From positions 1 to 11,238 of the forward strand of contig JAQGJZ010000232.1 in NCBI GenBank assembly GCA_028290385.1: DNA of 11,238 nucleotides. The letters run 5' to 3'. Positions 6,437-11,238 of the stretch are shown piece by piece. Position numbers and translations under genes: made by a program. The notes below the pieces were generated by a model that made no database searches, was not told where the DNA came from, and saw only the letters and a program-made list of their open reading frames with translations. The first letter of the stretch is position 1; every line of letters begins with the position of its first letter. This DNA is from Enterovirga sp. GTDB lineage: Bacteria; Pseudomonadota; Alphaproteobacteria; Rhizobiales; Beijerinckiaceae.

Positions 6437-7793
6437 CCGAGGCGCGCAACCCGCCGAGCGGGCCGTCGCCGAGCGTCACCTCGCCGCCATGCGAGCGCGC
6501 GATGTCCCGCGCGATGGCAAGGCCGAGCCCGGACCCGCTTTCGTCCTGATTGCGCGCCTCGTCGAGCCGCACGAACGGCTTGAACACCTCTTCGCGTGCG
6601 TCGGGCGGGATGCCGGGCCCGTCGTCGTCGACATGGACCGTCAGCCAGCGACCCTCGTGCTGGGCCGAGATGGCGATGTGGTCGCCGTGGCGGGCCGCAT
6701 TCGAGAGCAGGTTGAAGAGCAGGCGTTTGAACGCGTCCACCCGCAGCGTCACGACGGGGTCGCCGGTGATCTCGAGGCTCGTCTCGTGCCCGGCGCGCTC
6801 GGCGTCGCCTTTCAGTTCGGTGAGGAGCGACGTGAGGTCGGTCGTGACGGCCGGCTCGCCGTAATCCCCACGCGCGAACGCGAGGTAGCCCTCGAGCATG
6901 CGGTCCATCTCGTCGACGTCGCGCCGCAGGTCGTCGATCTCGGGCGTCTGCTCGAGCAGGGCGAGTGAGAGCCGGAACCGTGTCAGGATCGTGCGCAGGT
7001 CGTGGCTCACGCCGTTGAGCATCGTCGTGCGTTGCTCCATGGCGCGCTCGATGCGCCGCTTCATTTCCAGGAAGGCGTGCCCGGCCTGGCGGACCTCGCG
7101 CGCGCCACGCGGCCTGAACTCGATCTCGCGGCCGCGCCCGAAATCCTCGGCCGCCAGGGCGAGCCGCTGGATGGGACGGATCTGGTTGCGGAGAAACAGG
7201 ATCGCCACCGCGAGCAGGATCAGCGAGGTGCCGACCATCCAGACGAGGAAAATGTGCGAGTTCGCCGCGTAGGCGGCGCTGCGCCGCGCGAACACCCGCA
7301 TCACGGTGCCCTCGTTCAGCAGGATCCGAATCTCGATGAACGAGGATCGGCCGACGGTGTCGATCCAGAAGGGGCGGCCGATCTGCCGGCGGATCTCGTC
7401 CGAGAGGGCGTCGTCCAGAAGCGAGAAGAAGGGCGGCGGCAGGGGAGGGGGGAGCCGCGCCCCGTCCATGACCTCGACGTTCAGGCTCAGGCGCTCGGCG
7501 GCGATCCGCGAGAGCTGATCCTCCGTCACCAGCCTCGGCGCCGTCTCGTGGAAGTCGATAAGGGCGGCGATGTCGGACGTAACGGCGGCGGAGAGCCGCT
7601 GCGTGACGAGCTGCCAGTGCCGCTCCATGAACACATAAGCGATCACGGACTGGAGCAGGACGACCGGCGTGATGATGATGATGAGCGAGCGCGCATAAAG
7701 GCCCTTCGGCAGGCGTGCCGCGAAGGATCGGACGACCCGCCGGCCCGCTTCGCGGGCGAGAAGCCGGGGCTGGCGAAGCGCGGAACTCGCCAC
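6420..7793 (-). CDS. EnvZ-like membrane sensor histidine kinase
   Basis: A 457-residue inner-membrane kinase. Order of parts: basic cytoplasmic N-terminus, membrane helix 1 (about 36-56, SLIIIITPVVLLQSVIAYVF), a periplasmic sensor region of about 125 residues with a polyproline patch (LPPPLPPPFF, 114-123), membrane helix 2 (about 181-202), HAMP linker, H-box MLNGVSHDLRTILTRFRLSL with phosphoacceptor H264, N-box NLLSNAARHG (N365), G1 DDDGPGIP, F-box VFKPF and G2 GSGLGLA. All catalytic boxes are intact. The residue after HDLRT is Ile where EnvZ-type kinases usually have Pro. It starts at GTG 7793, 4 bases after the petR stop, so it is the evident cognate kinase of PetR. The sensed signal is unknown. 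Its 3' end overlaps the transporter gene by 17 bases. Confidence 0.93.
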   Translation of the reverse strand: MASSALRQPRLLAREAGRRVVRSFAARLPKGLYARSLIIIITPVVLLQSVIAYVFMERHWQLVTQRLSAAVTSDIAALIDFHETAPRLVTEDQLSRIAAERLSLNVEVMDGARLPPPLPPPFFSLLDDALSDEIRRQIGRPFWIDTVGRSSFIEIRILLNEGTVMRVFARRSAAYAANSHIFLVWMVGTSLILLAVAILFLRNQIRPIQRLALAAEDFGRGREIEFRPRGAREVRQAGHAFLEMKRRIERAMEQRTTMLNGVSHDLRTILTRFRLSLALLEQTPEIDDLRRDVDEMDRMLEGYLAFARGDYGEPAVTTDLTSLLTELKGDAERAGHETSLEITGDPVVTLRVDAFKRLLFNLLSNAARHGDHIAISAQHEGRWLTVHVDDDGPGIPPDAREEVFKPFVRLDEARNQDESGSGLGLAIARDIARSHGGEVTLGDGPLGGLRASVRIPA

Positions 7794-7797
7794 CCGC

Positions 7798-8511
7798 CTA
7801 GTCCGTCACGAGGCGGTAGCCGATCCCGCGGACCGTCTGGAGAAACACGGGGTTCGCGGGATCGAGCTCGATCTTGCGCCGGAGCCGGTTCATCTGCACG
7901 TCCACGGCCCGATCGTTCGCGCCGCCGCCACTGCCGGCGAGCTCGTCGCGCGGCACCTCGGCGCCAAGCCGGTGACCCAGGATGCTCAGGATCTCGCGCT
8001 CGCGCTCGGTGATCCGGATCGTCTCGCCGTCGCGGCGGAGCTCGCCCCGGTCGAGCCTGAACGTGAAGGCACCGAACCGGATCACGTCCGCGGCCGCGTG
8101 CGCGGGCGGCTCGGCCGGTGCCGCGCGCCGCAAGATGTTGCCAAGACGCAGCAGCAGCTCGCGCGGCTCGAAGGGCTTTGTCAGGTAGTCGTCGGCGCCG
8201 ATCTCGAGGCCCTCGACCCGGTCTCGCCCGTCCGAGCGCGCCGTGAGCATCAGGGTCGGGATGGTGGAGCTCGTCCGCACGCGGCGCAAAAACTCGAAGC
8301 CGGTCTCGCCCGGCATCATCACGTCGAGCACCATCGCGTCGAAGACGACGCTTCCCGATTTCGCCCGCGCTTCGGCCGCGCTCGCCGCCGTGGTGACCCG
8401 GTATCCGTTCTCGCCGAGAAAGCGCGACAGCAGGTCCCTCAGACGCCGGTCGTCGTCGACCACGAGGACGTGCGGGGCGTGATCTGCGGGCTCCGACCGA
8501 GGGGCGTTCAT
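7798..8511 (-). CDS. petR: OmpR-family response regulator, PetR-like
   Basis: A 237-residue two-domain regulator. The receiver domain (about 14-130) shows the acidic pocket VVDDD (17-21), phosphoacceptor D63 in VLDVMMPG, T90 in LMLTAR and K112 in TKPFEP. The winged-helix DNA-binding domain (about 144-237) has FRLDRGELRRDGETIRITEREREIL, the recognition-helix region RAVDVQMNRLRRKIE and the closing TVRGIGYRL. It resembles Rhodobacter capsulatus PetR (LDVMMPGE, GADDYLxKPFEPxELLLR), reported as needed for cytochrome bc1 expression; whether the target is the same here is not known. Its ATG overlaps the stop of the MarR gene in an ATGA, with no independent ribosome binding site, so translation is probably coupled. 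The kinase gene follows after 4 bases. Confidence 0.93.
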   Translation of the reverse strand: MNAPRSEPADHAPHVLVVDDDRRLRDLLSRFLGENGYRVTTAASAAEARAKSGSVVFDAMVLDVMMPGETGFEFLRRVRTSSTIPTLMLTARSDGRDRVEGLEIGADDYLTKPFEPRELLLRLGNILRRAAPAEPPAHAAADVIRFGAFTFRLDRGELRRDGETIRITEREREILSILGHRLGAEVPRDELAGSGGGANDRAVDVQMNRLRRKIELDPANPVFLQTVRGIGYRLVTD

Positions 8512-9020
8512 TCGGGCATTTTAGCGCCCGCGAGCCGCTTGCGCACCTTGGCGCGCTCCAGCGGGTCGATCATCCCGATCAGGAACTCCATCACGGCCTC
8601 TTCCGCCTCCCCGCCCGGGAGGGCTCGGGCGATGCGGCGCGTCTGCAGGCGTGCCATGCGCAGCGCGAGCGCGCGGCCCTGGTCCGTCGGCCAGAGGAGG
8701 CGCTGGCGCCGATCCGACTGGCCCGTCTGCTGGACGATGTAGCCCTTGTCGATGAGCTCCTTCAGGACGCGGTTCAGGCTCTGCTTGGTGATCTTCAGGA
8801 TGTCGAGGAGCTCGGCGATGTTCATCCCGGGCCGGCGTGCGACGAAGTGCAAAACGCGGTGGTGGGCGCGGCCGAAGCCGTATTCCGCCAAGATGCGGTC
8901 GGGGTCGCTGACGAAGTCCCGATAGGCGAAGAAAAACAGCTCGATGAGGTCGTAGGCGGGATCGGCTCCCGCCTTGTCGGTGCGGGCGTCAACGCCCGAC
9001 TGGCTGATCGCCTCGGACAA
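8508..9020 (-). CDS. petP: MarR-family regulator, PetP-like
   Basis: A 170-residue MarR/winged-helix protein: a dimerisation helix (YDLIELFFFAYRDFVSDPDRILAEYGFGRAHHRVLHFVARRPG, 23-65), the DNA-binding helices MNIAELLDILKITKQSLNRVLKELIDKGYI (66-95), the wing QQTGQSDRRQRLLWPTDQG (97-115) and a C-terminal dimerisation helix. The FFAYRDF and GFGRAHHRVLHF segments and the position before petR match PetP of Rhodobacter and other alphaproteobacteria. The start is an uncommon TTG at 9020, supported by GAGGG (9031-9027 on this strand) six bases upstream and an in-frame stop upstream. A perfect inverted repeat two bases beyond that ribosome binding site suggests autoregulation. Ligand and regulon are unknown; despite the family name no antibiotic role is implied. 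Confidence 0.93.
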   Translation of the reverse strand: MSEAISQSGVDARTDKAGADPAYDLIELFFFAYRDFVSDPDRILAEYGFGRAHHRVLHFVARRPGMNIAELLDILKITKQSLNRVLKELIDKGYIVQQTGQSDRRQRLLWPTDQGRALALRMARLQTRRIARALPGGEAEEAVMEFLIGMIDPLERAKVRKRLAGAKMPE

Positions 9021-9026
9021 CCCAGA

Positions 9027-9031
9027 CCCTC
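9027..9031 (-). promoter_or_regulatory. Ribosome binding site supporting the petP TTG start
   Basis: On the minus strand this reads GAGGG, six bases before TTG 9020. There is no ATG or GTG in frame between it and the upstream stop, so it decides the start. Confidence 0.6.
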
Positions 9032-9033
9032 GA

Positions 9034-9056
9034 ATATGTCAGCTTCGTTGACATAT
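9034..9056. promoter_or_regulatory. Palindromic operator between petP and ilvE, candidate PetP (MarR) site
   Basis: ATATGTCA (9034-9041) and TGACATAT (9049-9056) are exact reverse complements separated by seven bases (GCTTCGT). It is an AT-rich island in a GC-rich window and has the half-site spacing expected for a dimeric winged-helix regulator. It lies immediately upstream of the petP ribosome binding site and overlaps a TTGACA facing the aminotransferase gene, so a bound protein could control both directions. MarR proteins typically bind such sites next to their own gene. That PetP is the binder is an inference. Confidence 0.65.
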
Positions 9057-9076
9057 CCCAGGGGCAGGATTAGCCG
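9048..9076 (+). promoter_or_regulatory. Possible promoter of the aminotransferase gene
   Basis: TTGACA (9048-9053) is a perfect -35 hexamer and overlaps the right arm of the palindrome. At 17-base spacing the -10 would be TAGCCG (9071-9076), a weak match; the nearby GATTAG (9068-9073) is too close. The promoter may need an activator, or the hexamer may be part of the operator only. Confidence 0.3.
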
Positions 9077-9130
9077 TCAACTCGCCGAAAGAAGAACGCA
9101 TCACAAGCGGGAATTTCGGAGGAGACTCAG

Positions 9131-10018
9131 ATGACTTTGGCCTTCGATCAGCGCGATGGATGGATCTGGTTCAATGGCCAGCTCGTGCCCTGGAAGGACG
9201 CCAAGCTCCACGTACTCTCGCACGGCCTGCACTATGCGTCCTCCGTGTTCGAGGGCGAGCGCGCTTATGGCGGCGTGATCTTCAAGTCGCGCGAACATTC
9301 CGAGCGGTTCCGCCGCTCCGCCGAGATCCTCGATTTCGAGATCCCCTACAGCGTGGAGGAGCTCGATGCCGCCAAGGCGCTCGTCGTCGAGAAGAACGGC
9401 AACCCCGACGTCTATGTCCGCCCCGTGGCCTGGCGCGGCTCGGAGATGATGGCGGTTGCGGCCCAGCACGCCACGATCAACGTTGCGATCGCGGTCTGGC
9501 CGTGGCCCAGCATGTTCAACATCGACGAGAAGATGAAGGGCATCCGGCTCGACGTCGCCGAATACCGCCGCCCCGATCCCATGACGGCGCCGTCCTCCTC
9601 GAAGGCGGCCGGCCTGTACATGATCTGCACGATCTCGAAGCATGCCGCCGAGCGCAAGGGCTATGCGGATGCCATGATGCTCGATTGGCAGGGTCGGGTT
9701 GCGGAATGCACCGGCGCGAACATCTTCTTCACGCGTGACGGCGCGCTCCACACCCCCATCGCGGATTGCTTCCTCGACGGCATTACGCGCCGGACGGTGA
9801 TCGACCTCGCCAAGCGCCGCGGTTGGGAAGTGGTCGAGCGCCGGATCATGCCGGACGAGCTCTCGACCTTCAACGAGTGCTTCATCTGCGGCACCGGTGC
9901 CGAGGTGACGCCCGTCTCGGAGATCGGCCCCCACACGTTCCGGCCCGGCAACATTTCGCGTACCCTCGTCGAGGATTACGCCGCCGAGGTGCAGCCGCGC
10001 GTGAAGGCGGCGGCCTGA
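9131..10018 (+). CDS. ilvE: Branched-chain amino acid aminotransferase (class IV PLP)
   Basis: Reversibly transaminates Leu, Ile and Val with 2-oxoglutarate in the cytoplasm. The 295-residue fold-type IV protein shows HVLSHGLHYASSVFEGERAY (27-46), the catalytic PLP lysine K158 in APSSSKAAGLYM, E192 in RVAECTGANIFF (the glutamate that contacts the PLP ring nitrogen), LDGITRRTVIDLA (216-228) and CGTGAEVTPV (253-262), which binds the cofactor phosphate. Motif spacing matches E. coli IlvE (AAKAGGNYL, SEGAGENLF, PGITRDAI, SGTAAEITPV), with the CTGANIFF variant in place of GAGENLF. Substrate range in this family overlaps with D-amino-acid and aminodeoxychorismate enzymes, so the branched-chain assignment is likely but not proven. 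ATG 9131 has a strong GGAGGAG (9118-9124) six bases upstream. It is divergent from petP across a shared regulatory region. Confidence 0.92.
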   Translation: MTLAFDQRDGWIWFNGQLVPWKDAKLHVLSHGLHYASSVFEGERAYGGVIFKSREHSERFRRSAEILDFEIPYSVEELDAAKALVVEKNGNPDVYVRPVAWRGSEMMAVAAQHATINVAIAVWPWPSMFNIDEKMKGIRLDVAEYRRPDPMTAPSSSKAAGLYMICTISKHAAERKGYADAMMLDWQGRVAECTGANIFFTRDGALHTPIADCFLDGITRRTVIDLAKRRGWEVVERRIMPDELSTFNECFICGTGAEVTPVSEIGPHTFRPGNISRTLVEDYAAEVQPRVKAAA

Positions 10019-10028
10019 CATCAATTCC

Positions 10029-10055
10029 ATTCCGTCCGGCGCTCCCGGGCGGAAT
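10029..10055 (+). terminator. Hairpin after ilvE, probable terminator or 3'-end stabiliser
   Basis: ATTCCGTCCGG (10029-10039) and CCGGGCGGAAT (10045-10055) form an 11-bp stem (one G-U pair) around the loop CGCTC, starting 10 bases after the ilvE stop. No T-run follows, so it is not a textbook intrinsic terminator; it could act with Rho or protect the mRNA end. Confidence 0.55.
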
Positions 10056-10067
10056 GCCTGTCCCGAA

Positions 10068-10094
10068 TGCCCTGACCAGATTGCCCTGACAGGG
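10068..10094 (+). repeat. Short direct repeat and small palindrome downstream of ilvE
   Basis: TGCCCTGAC occurs at 10068-10076 and again at 10082-10090 (14-base period). The second copy extends into CCCTGACAGGG (10084-10094), a 5+5 inverted repeat with a one-base centre. It lies between the ilvE hairpin and the DUF3072 gene; function is unknown. Confidence 0.4.
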
Positions 10095-10154
10095 ACGGAA
10101 CGGGGCGGGCGCGTGGCGCGTTCATGGTGAGAACAATCCATGAACGAGGCTTGC

Positions 10155-10424
10155 ATGAGCCAGACAGACCGCAAGACCGACAGGCACCCGGACCCTGCCG
10201 AGGTCGCCAACCCGAAGATCAACCCGACCGGGGCCGACAACTCGAACCGGATCAAGGATCCGGACGAATGGGTCACCGGGCACGAGCCGATGACCGGGGC
10301 GCAGGCTTCGTACCTGAAGACCCTCTCCGAACAGGCCCATGATTCGGAGGCCTACGAGCCGGATCTGGACAAGGCCGAAGCCTCGAAGCGCATCGACCAG
10401 CTGAAGCAGGAGGCCGGCCGCTAG
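10155..10424 (+). CDS. DUF3072 domain-containing small protein
   Basis: An 89-residue, highly hydrophilic and acidic protein without signal peptide or membrane segment. The N-terminal half (MSQTDRKTDRHPDPAEVANP, then INPTGADNSNRIKDPDEWVTG) is probably disordered. The C-terminal half (EPMTGAQASYLKTLSEQAHD, then DLDKAEASKRIDQLKQEAGR) carries the MTGAQASYLKTL and LxKAEASKRIDxL helices that define DUF3072, whose function is unknown. I chose ATG 10155, with GAGG (10146-10149) five bases upstream. An in-frame ATG at 10140 preceded by GGTGAG (10126-10131) would add five residues and cannot be excluded. It is a stand-alone gene 136 bases after ilvE and 119 before the Tim44 gene. Confidence 0.85.
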   Translation: MSQTDRKTDRHPDPAEVANPKINPTGADNSNRIKDPDEWVTGHEPMTGAQASYLKTLSEQAHDSEAYEPDLDKAEASKRIDQLKQEAGR

Positions 10425-10476
10425 CGCTTCGGGACGGATCCGTTCAGCATCATGTCGGCCAAGCTATGCAGGAGAC

Positions 10477-10505
10477 TTGAGTCAGCTCTGAACTCACACC
10501 ATATC
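10477..10505 (+). promoter_or_regulatory. Possible promoter of the Tim44-domain gene
   Basis: TTGAGT (10477-10482) and CATATC (10500-10505) are spaced by 17 bases in a locally AT-richer stretch. A GAGTC (GANTC) site at 10479-10483 overlaps the -35. Initiation near 10512 would place the start of the transcript at the following hairpin. Confidence 0.35.
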
Positions 10506-10511
10506 TAGCGA

Positions 10512-10530
10512 GTGCGGGAGCGTCCCGCAC
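10512..10530 (+). promoter_or_regulatory. Perfect hairpin just upstream of the Tim44 gene's ribosome binding site
   Basis: GTGCGGGA (10512-10519) and TCCCGCAC (10523-10530) pair over 8 bp around a three-base loop GCG, ending three bases before the AAGGA ribosome binding site (10534-10538). It could be a 5'-end stabilising stem or a protein-binding palindrome. Confidence 0.45.
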
Positions 10531-10543
10531 GGCAAGGATACAG

Positions 10544-11238
10544 ATGACCAAGCGTCTCAATTCACTCGCCCGCGCCGCGGCCATCGCGGCGCTTGTCGCC
10601 GCCATGGCAGCCCCAGCGGCCGAGGCGAAGGTGGGAGGCGGGTCCAGCTCCGGGTCGCGGGGTTCGCGGACGTGGAGCGCCCCGCCTGCCACGAACACGG
10701 CGCCCAGCGCGTCGCAGCCGATGCAGCGCACTGAAACGCCGAATGTCGGCGCCCAGCAGCGTCCCGGCATGGGAGCGGCGACCGCGGCCGCGCAGCCGCG
10801 TCGCTTCGGTCTCGGAACCGGCCTGATGGCCGGCCTTCTCGGGGCAGGGCTCCTCGGCATGCTGTTCGGCCATGGCTTCTTCGGCGGCCTCGCAGGCCTC
10901 GCCTCGATCTTCGGCCTGCTGATGCAGGTCGCGCTCGTGGGGGGGCTGATCTGGCTGGCGCTCCGCTTCTTCCGCCGCCGGAACGAGCCGGCCGTGGCCG
11001 CGGCGGGCGCGGGCGGGCCTTATGCGCGCTCGGCGCTCGGCGGTGCCGTCCCCGGCGGGATGTCGGGGGGTGGCTCCGGCGGCGCCGCACGTCCCGCGGA
11101 CGGGCCTGTCCAGATCGGGCAGACCGACTACGAGGCCTTCGAGCGGGCGCTGCACGACATCCAGACGGCCTATGGCCGCGAGGACATGCAGGCGCTGACC
11201 TACATGGCGACCCCCGAGATGGTCCGCTATTTCGGCTC
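10544..11238 (+). CDS. Tim44-domain-containing secreted or membrane protein (3' end outside window)
   Basis: Open from ATG 10544 (AAGGA five bases upstream) to the window edge, about 231 residues with no stop. Order: a Sec-type signal peptide (MTKRLNSLARAAAIAALVAAM..., likely cleaved after AEA at residue 28), a Gly/Ser- then Pro/Thr/Ala-rich low-complexity stretch (30-85), a Gly-rich hydrophobic region (about 88-140) with one or two membrane segments ending in LRFFRRR, a Gly/Ala-rich linker, and from about residue 190 the beginning of a Tim44-like domain (QIGQTDYEAFERALHDIQTAYGREDMQALTYMATPEMVRYF). In mitochondria the Tim44 C-terminal domain binds membranes; free bacterial versions are common in alphaproteobacteria and their role is unclear. 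Here the domain would follow a membrane anchor. The remainder of the domain is missing only because the window ends. Confidence 0.88.
   Translation, partial: MTKRLNSLARAAAIAALVAAMAAPAAEAKVGGGSSSGSRGSRTWSAPPATNTAPSASQPMQRTETPNVGAQQRPGMGAATAAAQPRRFGLGTGLMAGLLGAGLLGMLFGHGFFGGLAGLASIFGLLMQVALVGGLIWLALRFFRRRNEPAVAAAGAGGPYARSALGGAVPGGMSGGGSGGAARPADGPVQIGQTDYEAFERALHDIQTAYGREDMQALTYMATPEMVRYFG

Noticed and set aside
7671-7687. ATGATG-type trinucleotide run
   Set aside because: It simply encodes the Ile run of the kinase's first membrane helix on the minus strand, not a regulatory microsatellite.
7002-8012. Open frame on the plus strand opposite the kinase and petR
   Set aside because: Antisense to intact histidine kinase and receiver domains; composition is typical shadow coding.
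9101-10276. Long open frame (391 codons) on the minus strand opposite ilvE and DUF3072
   Set aside because: Antisense to a conserved PLP enzyme, no recognisable domain, and it would swallow the ilvE control region.
10434-10443. ACGGATCCGT palindrome after the DUF3072 stop
   Set aside because: Ten-base palindrome with no loop and no T-run; too short to call a terminator or operator.
10557-11155. Overlapping minus-strand frames opposite the Tim44-domain gene
   Set aside because: Arg/Pro-rich shadow translations; the plus-strand frame has a signal peptide, a ribosome binding site and a Tim44 domain start.
1-11238. Search for a mobile element, defence island, CRISPR array, tRNA or riboswitch
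   Set aside because: No transposase, integrase, long terminal repeats, regularly spaced repeats, cloverleaf or known riboswitch core was seen; gene content and base composition are uniform and housekeeping-like.

Overview
The window reads as ordinary chromosome of a GC-rich alphaproteobacterium, most likely of the Hyphomicrobiales and perhaps close to Methylobacterium or Microvirga. That placement is inferred from the very GC-rich codon use, a DUF2336 protein, an alphaproteobacterial-type YbjN, a PetP/PetR-type MarR plus response regulator pair beside a branched-chain aminotransferase, and a Tim44-domain protein. Nearly all of the DNA codes for protein. I see no tRNA or rRNA gene, insertion sequence, phage gene, CRISPR array or broken gene, and no gap of 300 bases without a gene.

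Layout. (1) Bases 1-1335, plus strand: the 3' half of metK (S-adenosylmethionine synthetase) followed by trmB, a tRNA m7G46 methyltransferase that uses the product of MetK. (2) 1316-2407, minus strand: a DUF2336 protein that meets trmB tail to tail with a 20-base overlap. (3) 2596-6436, plus strand: a probable operon of ybjN-like gene, proC (last step of proline synthesis), a TetR/COQ9-like DNA-binding protein, csaA (small tRNA-binding-fold chaperone) and a CynX-type MFS transporter. It is preceded by a good sigma-70-type promoter and a 5'-leader hairpin. (4) 6420-9020, minus strand: a tightly coupled operon petP (MarR), petR (OmpR-type response regulator) and an EnvZ-like membrane histidine kinase; its 3' end overlaps that of the transporter by 17 bases. 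(5) 9131-10018, plus strand: a branched-chain aminotransferase divergent from petP. The 110-base gap holds a perfect 8+8 inverted repeat that is a strong candidate operator for the MarR protein. (6) 10155-11238, plus strand: a small DUF3072 protein and the 5' part of a secreted or membrane Tim44-domain protein that runs off the window.

The most informative non-coding elements are the petP/ilvE palindrome, an inverted repeat whose right arm covers the proC ribosome binding site, and a perfect hairpin directly upstream of the Tim44 gene's ribosome binding site. I looked for a clearly new multi-gene system and did not find one. The least understood units are the PetPR-kinase module with its link to ilvE, and the TetR/COQ9-like gene lodged between proC and csaA.
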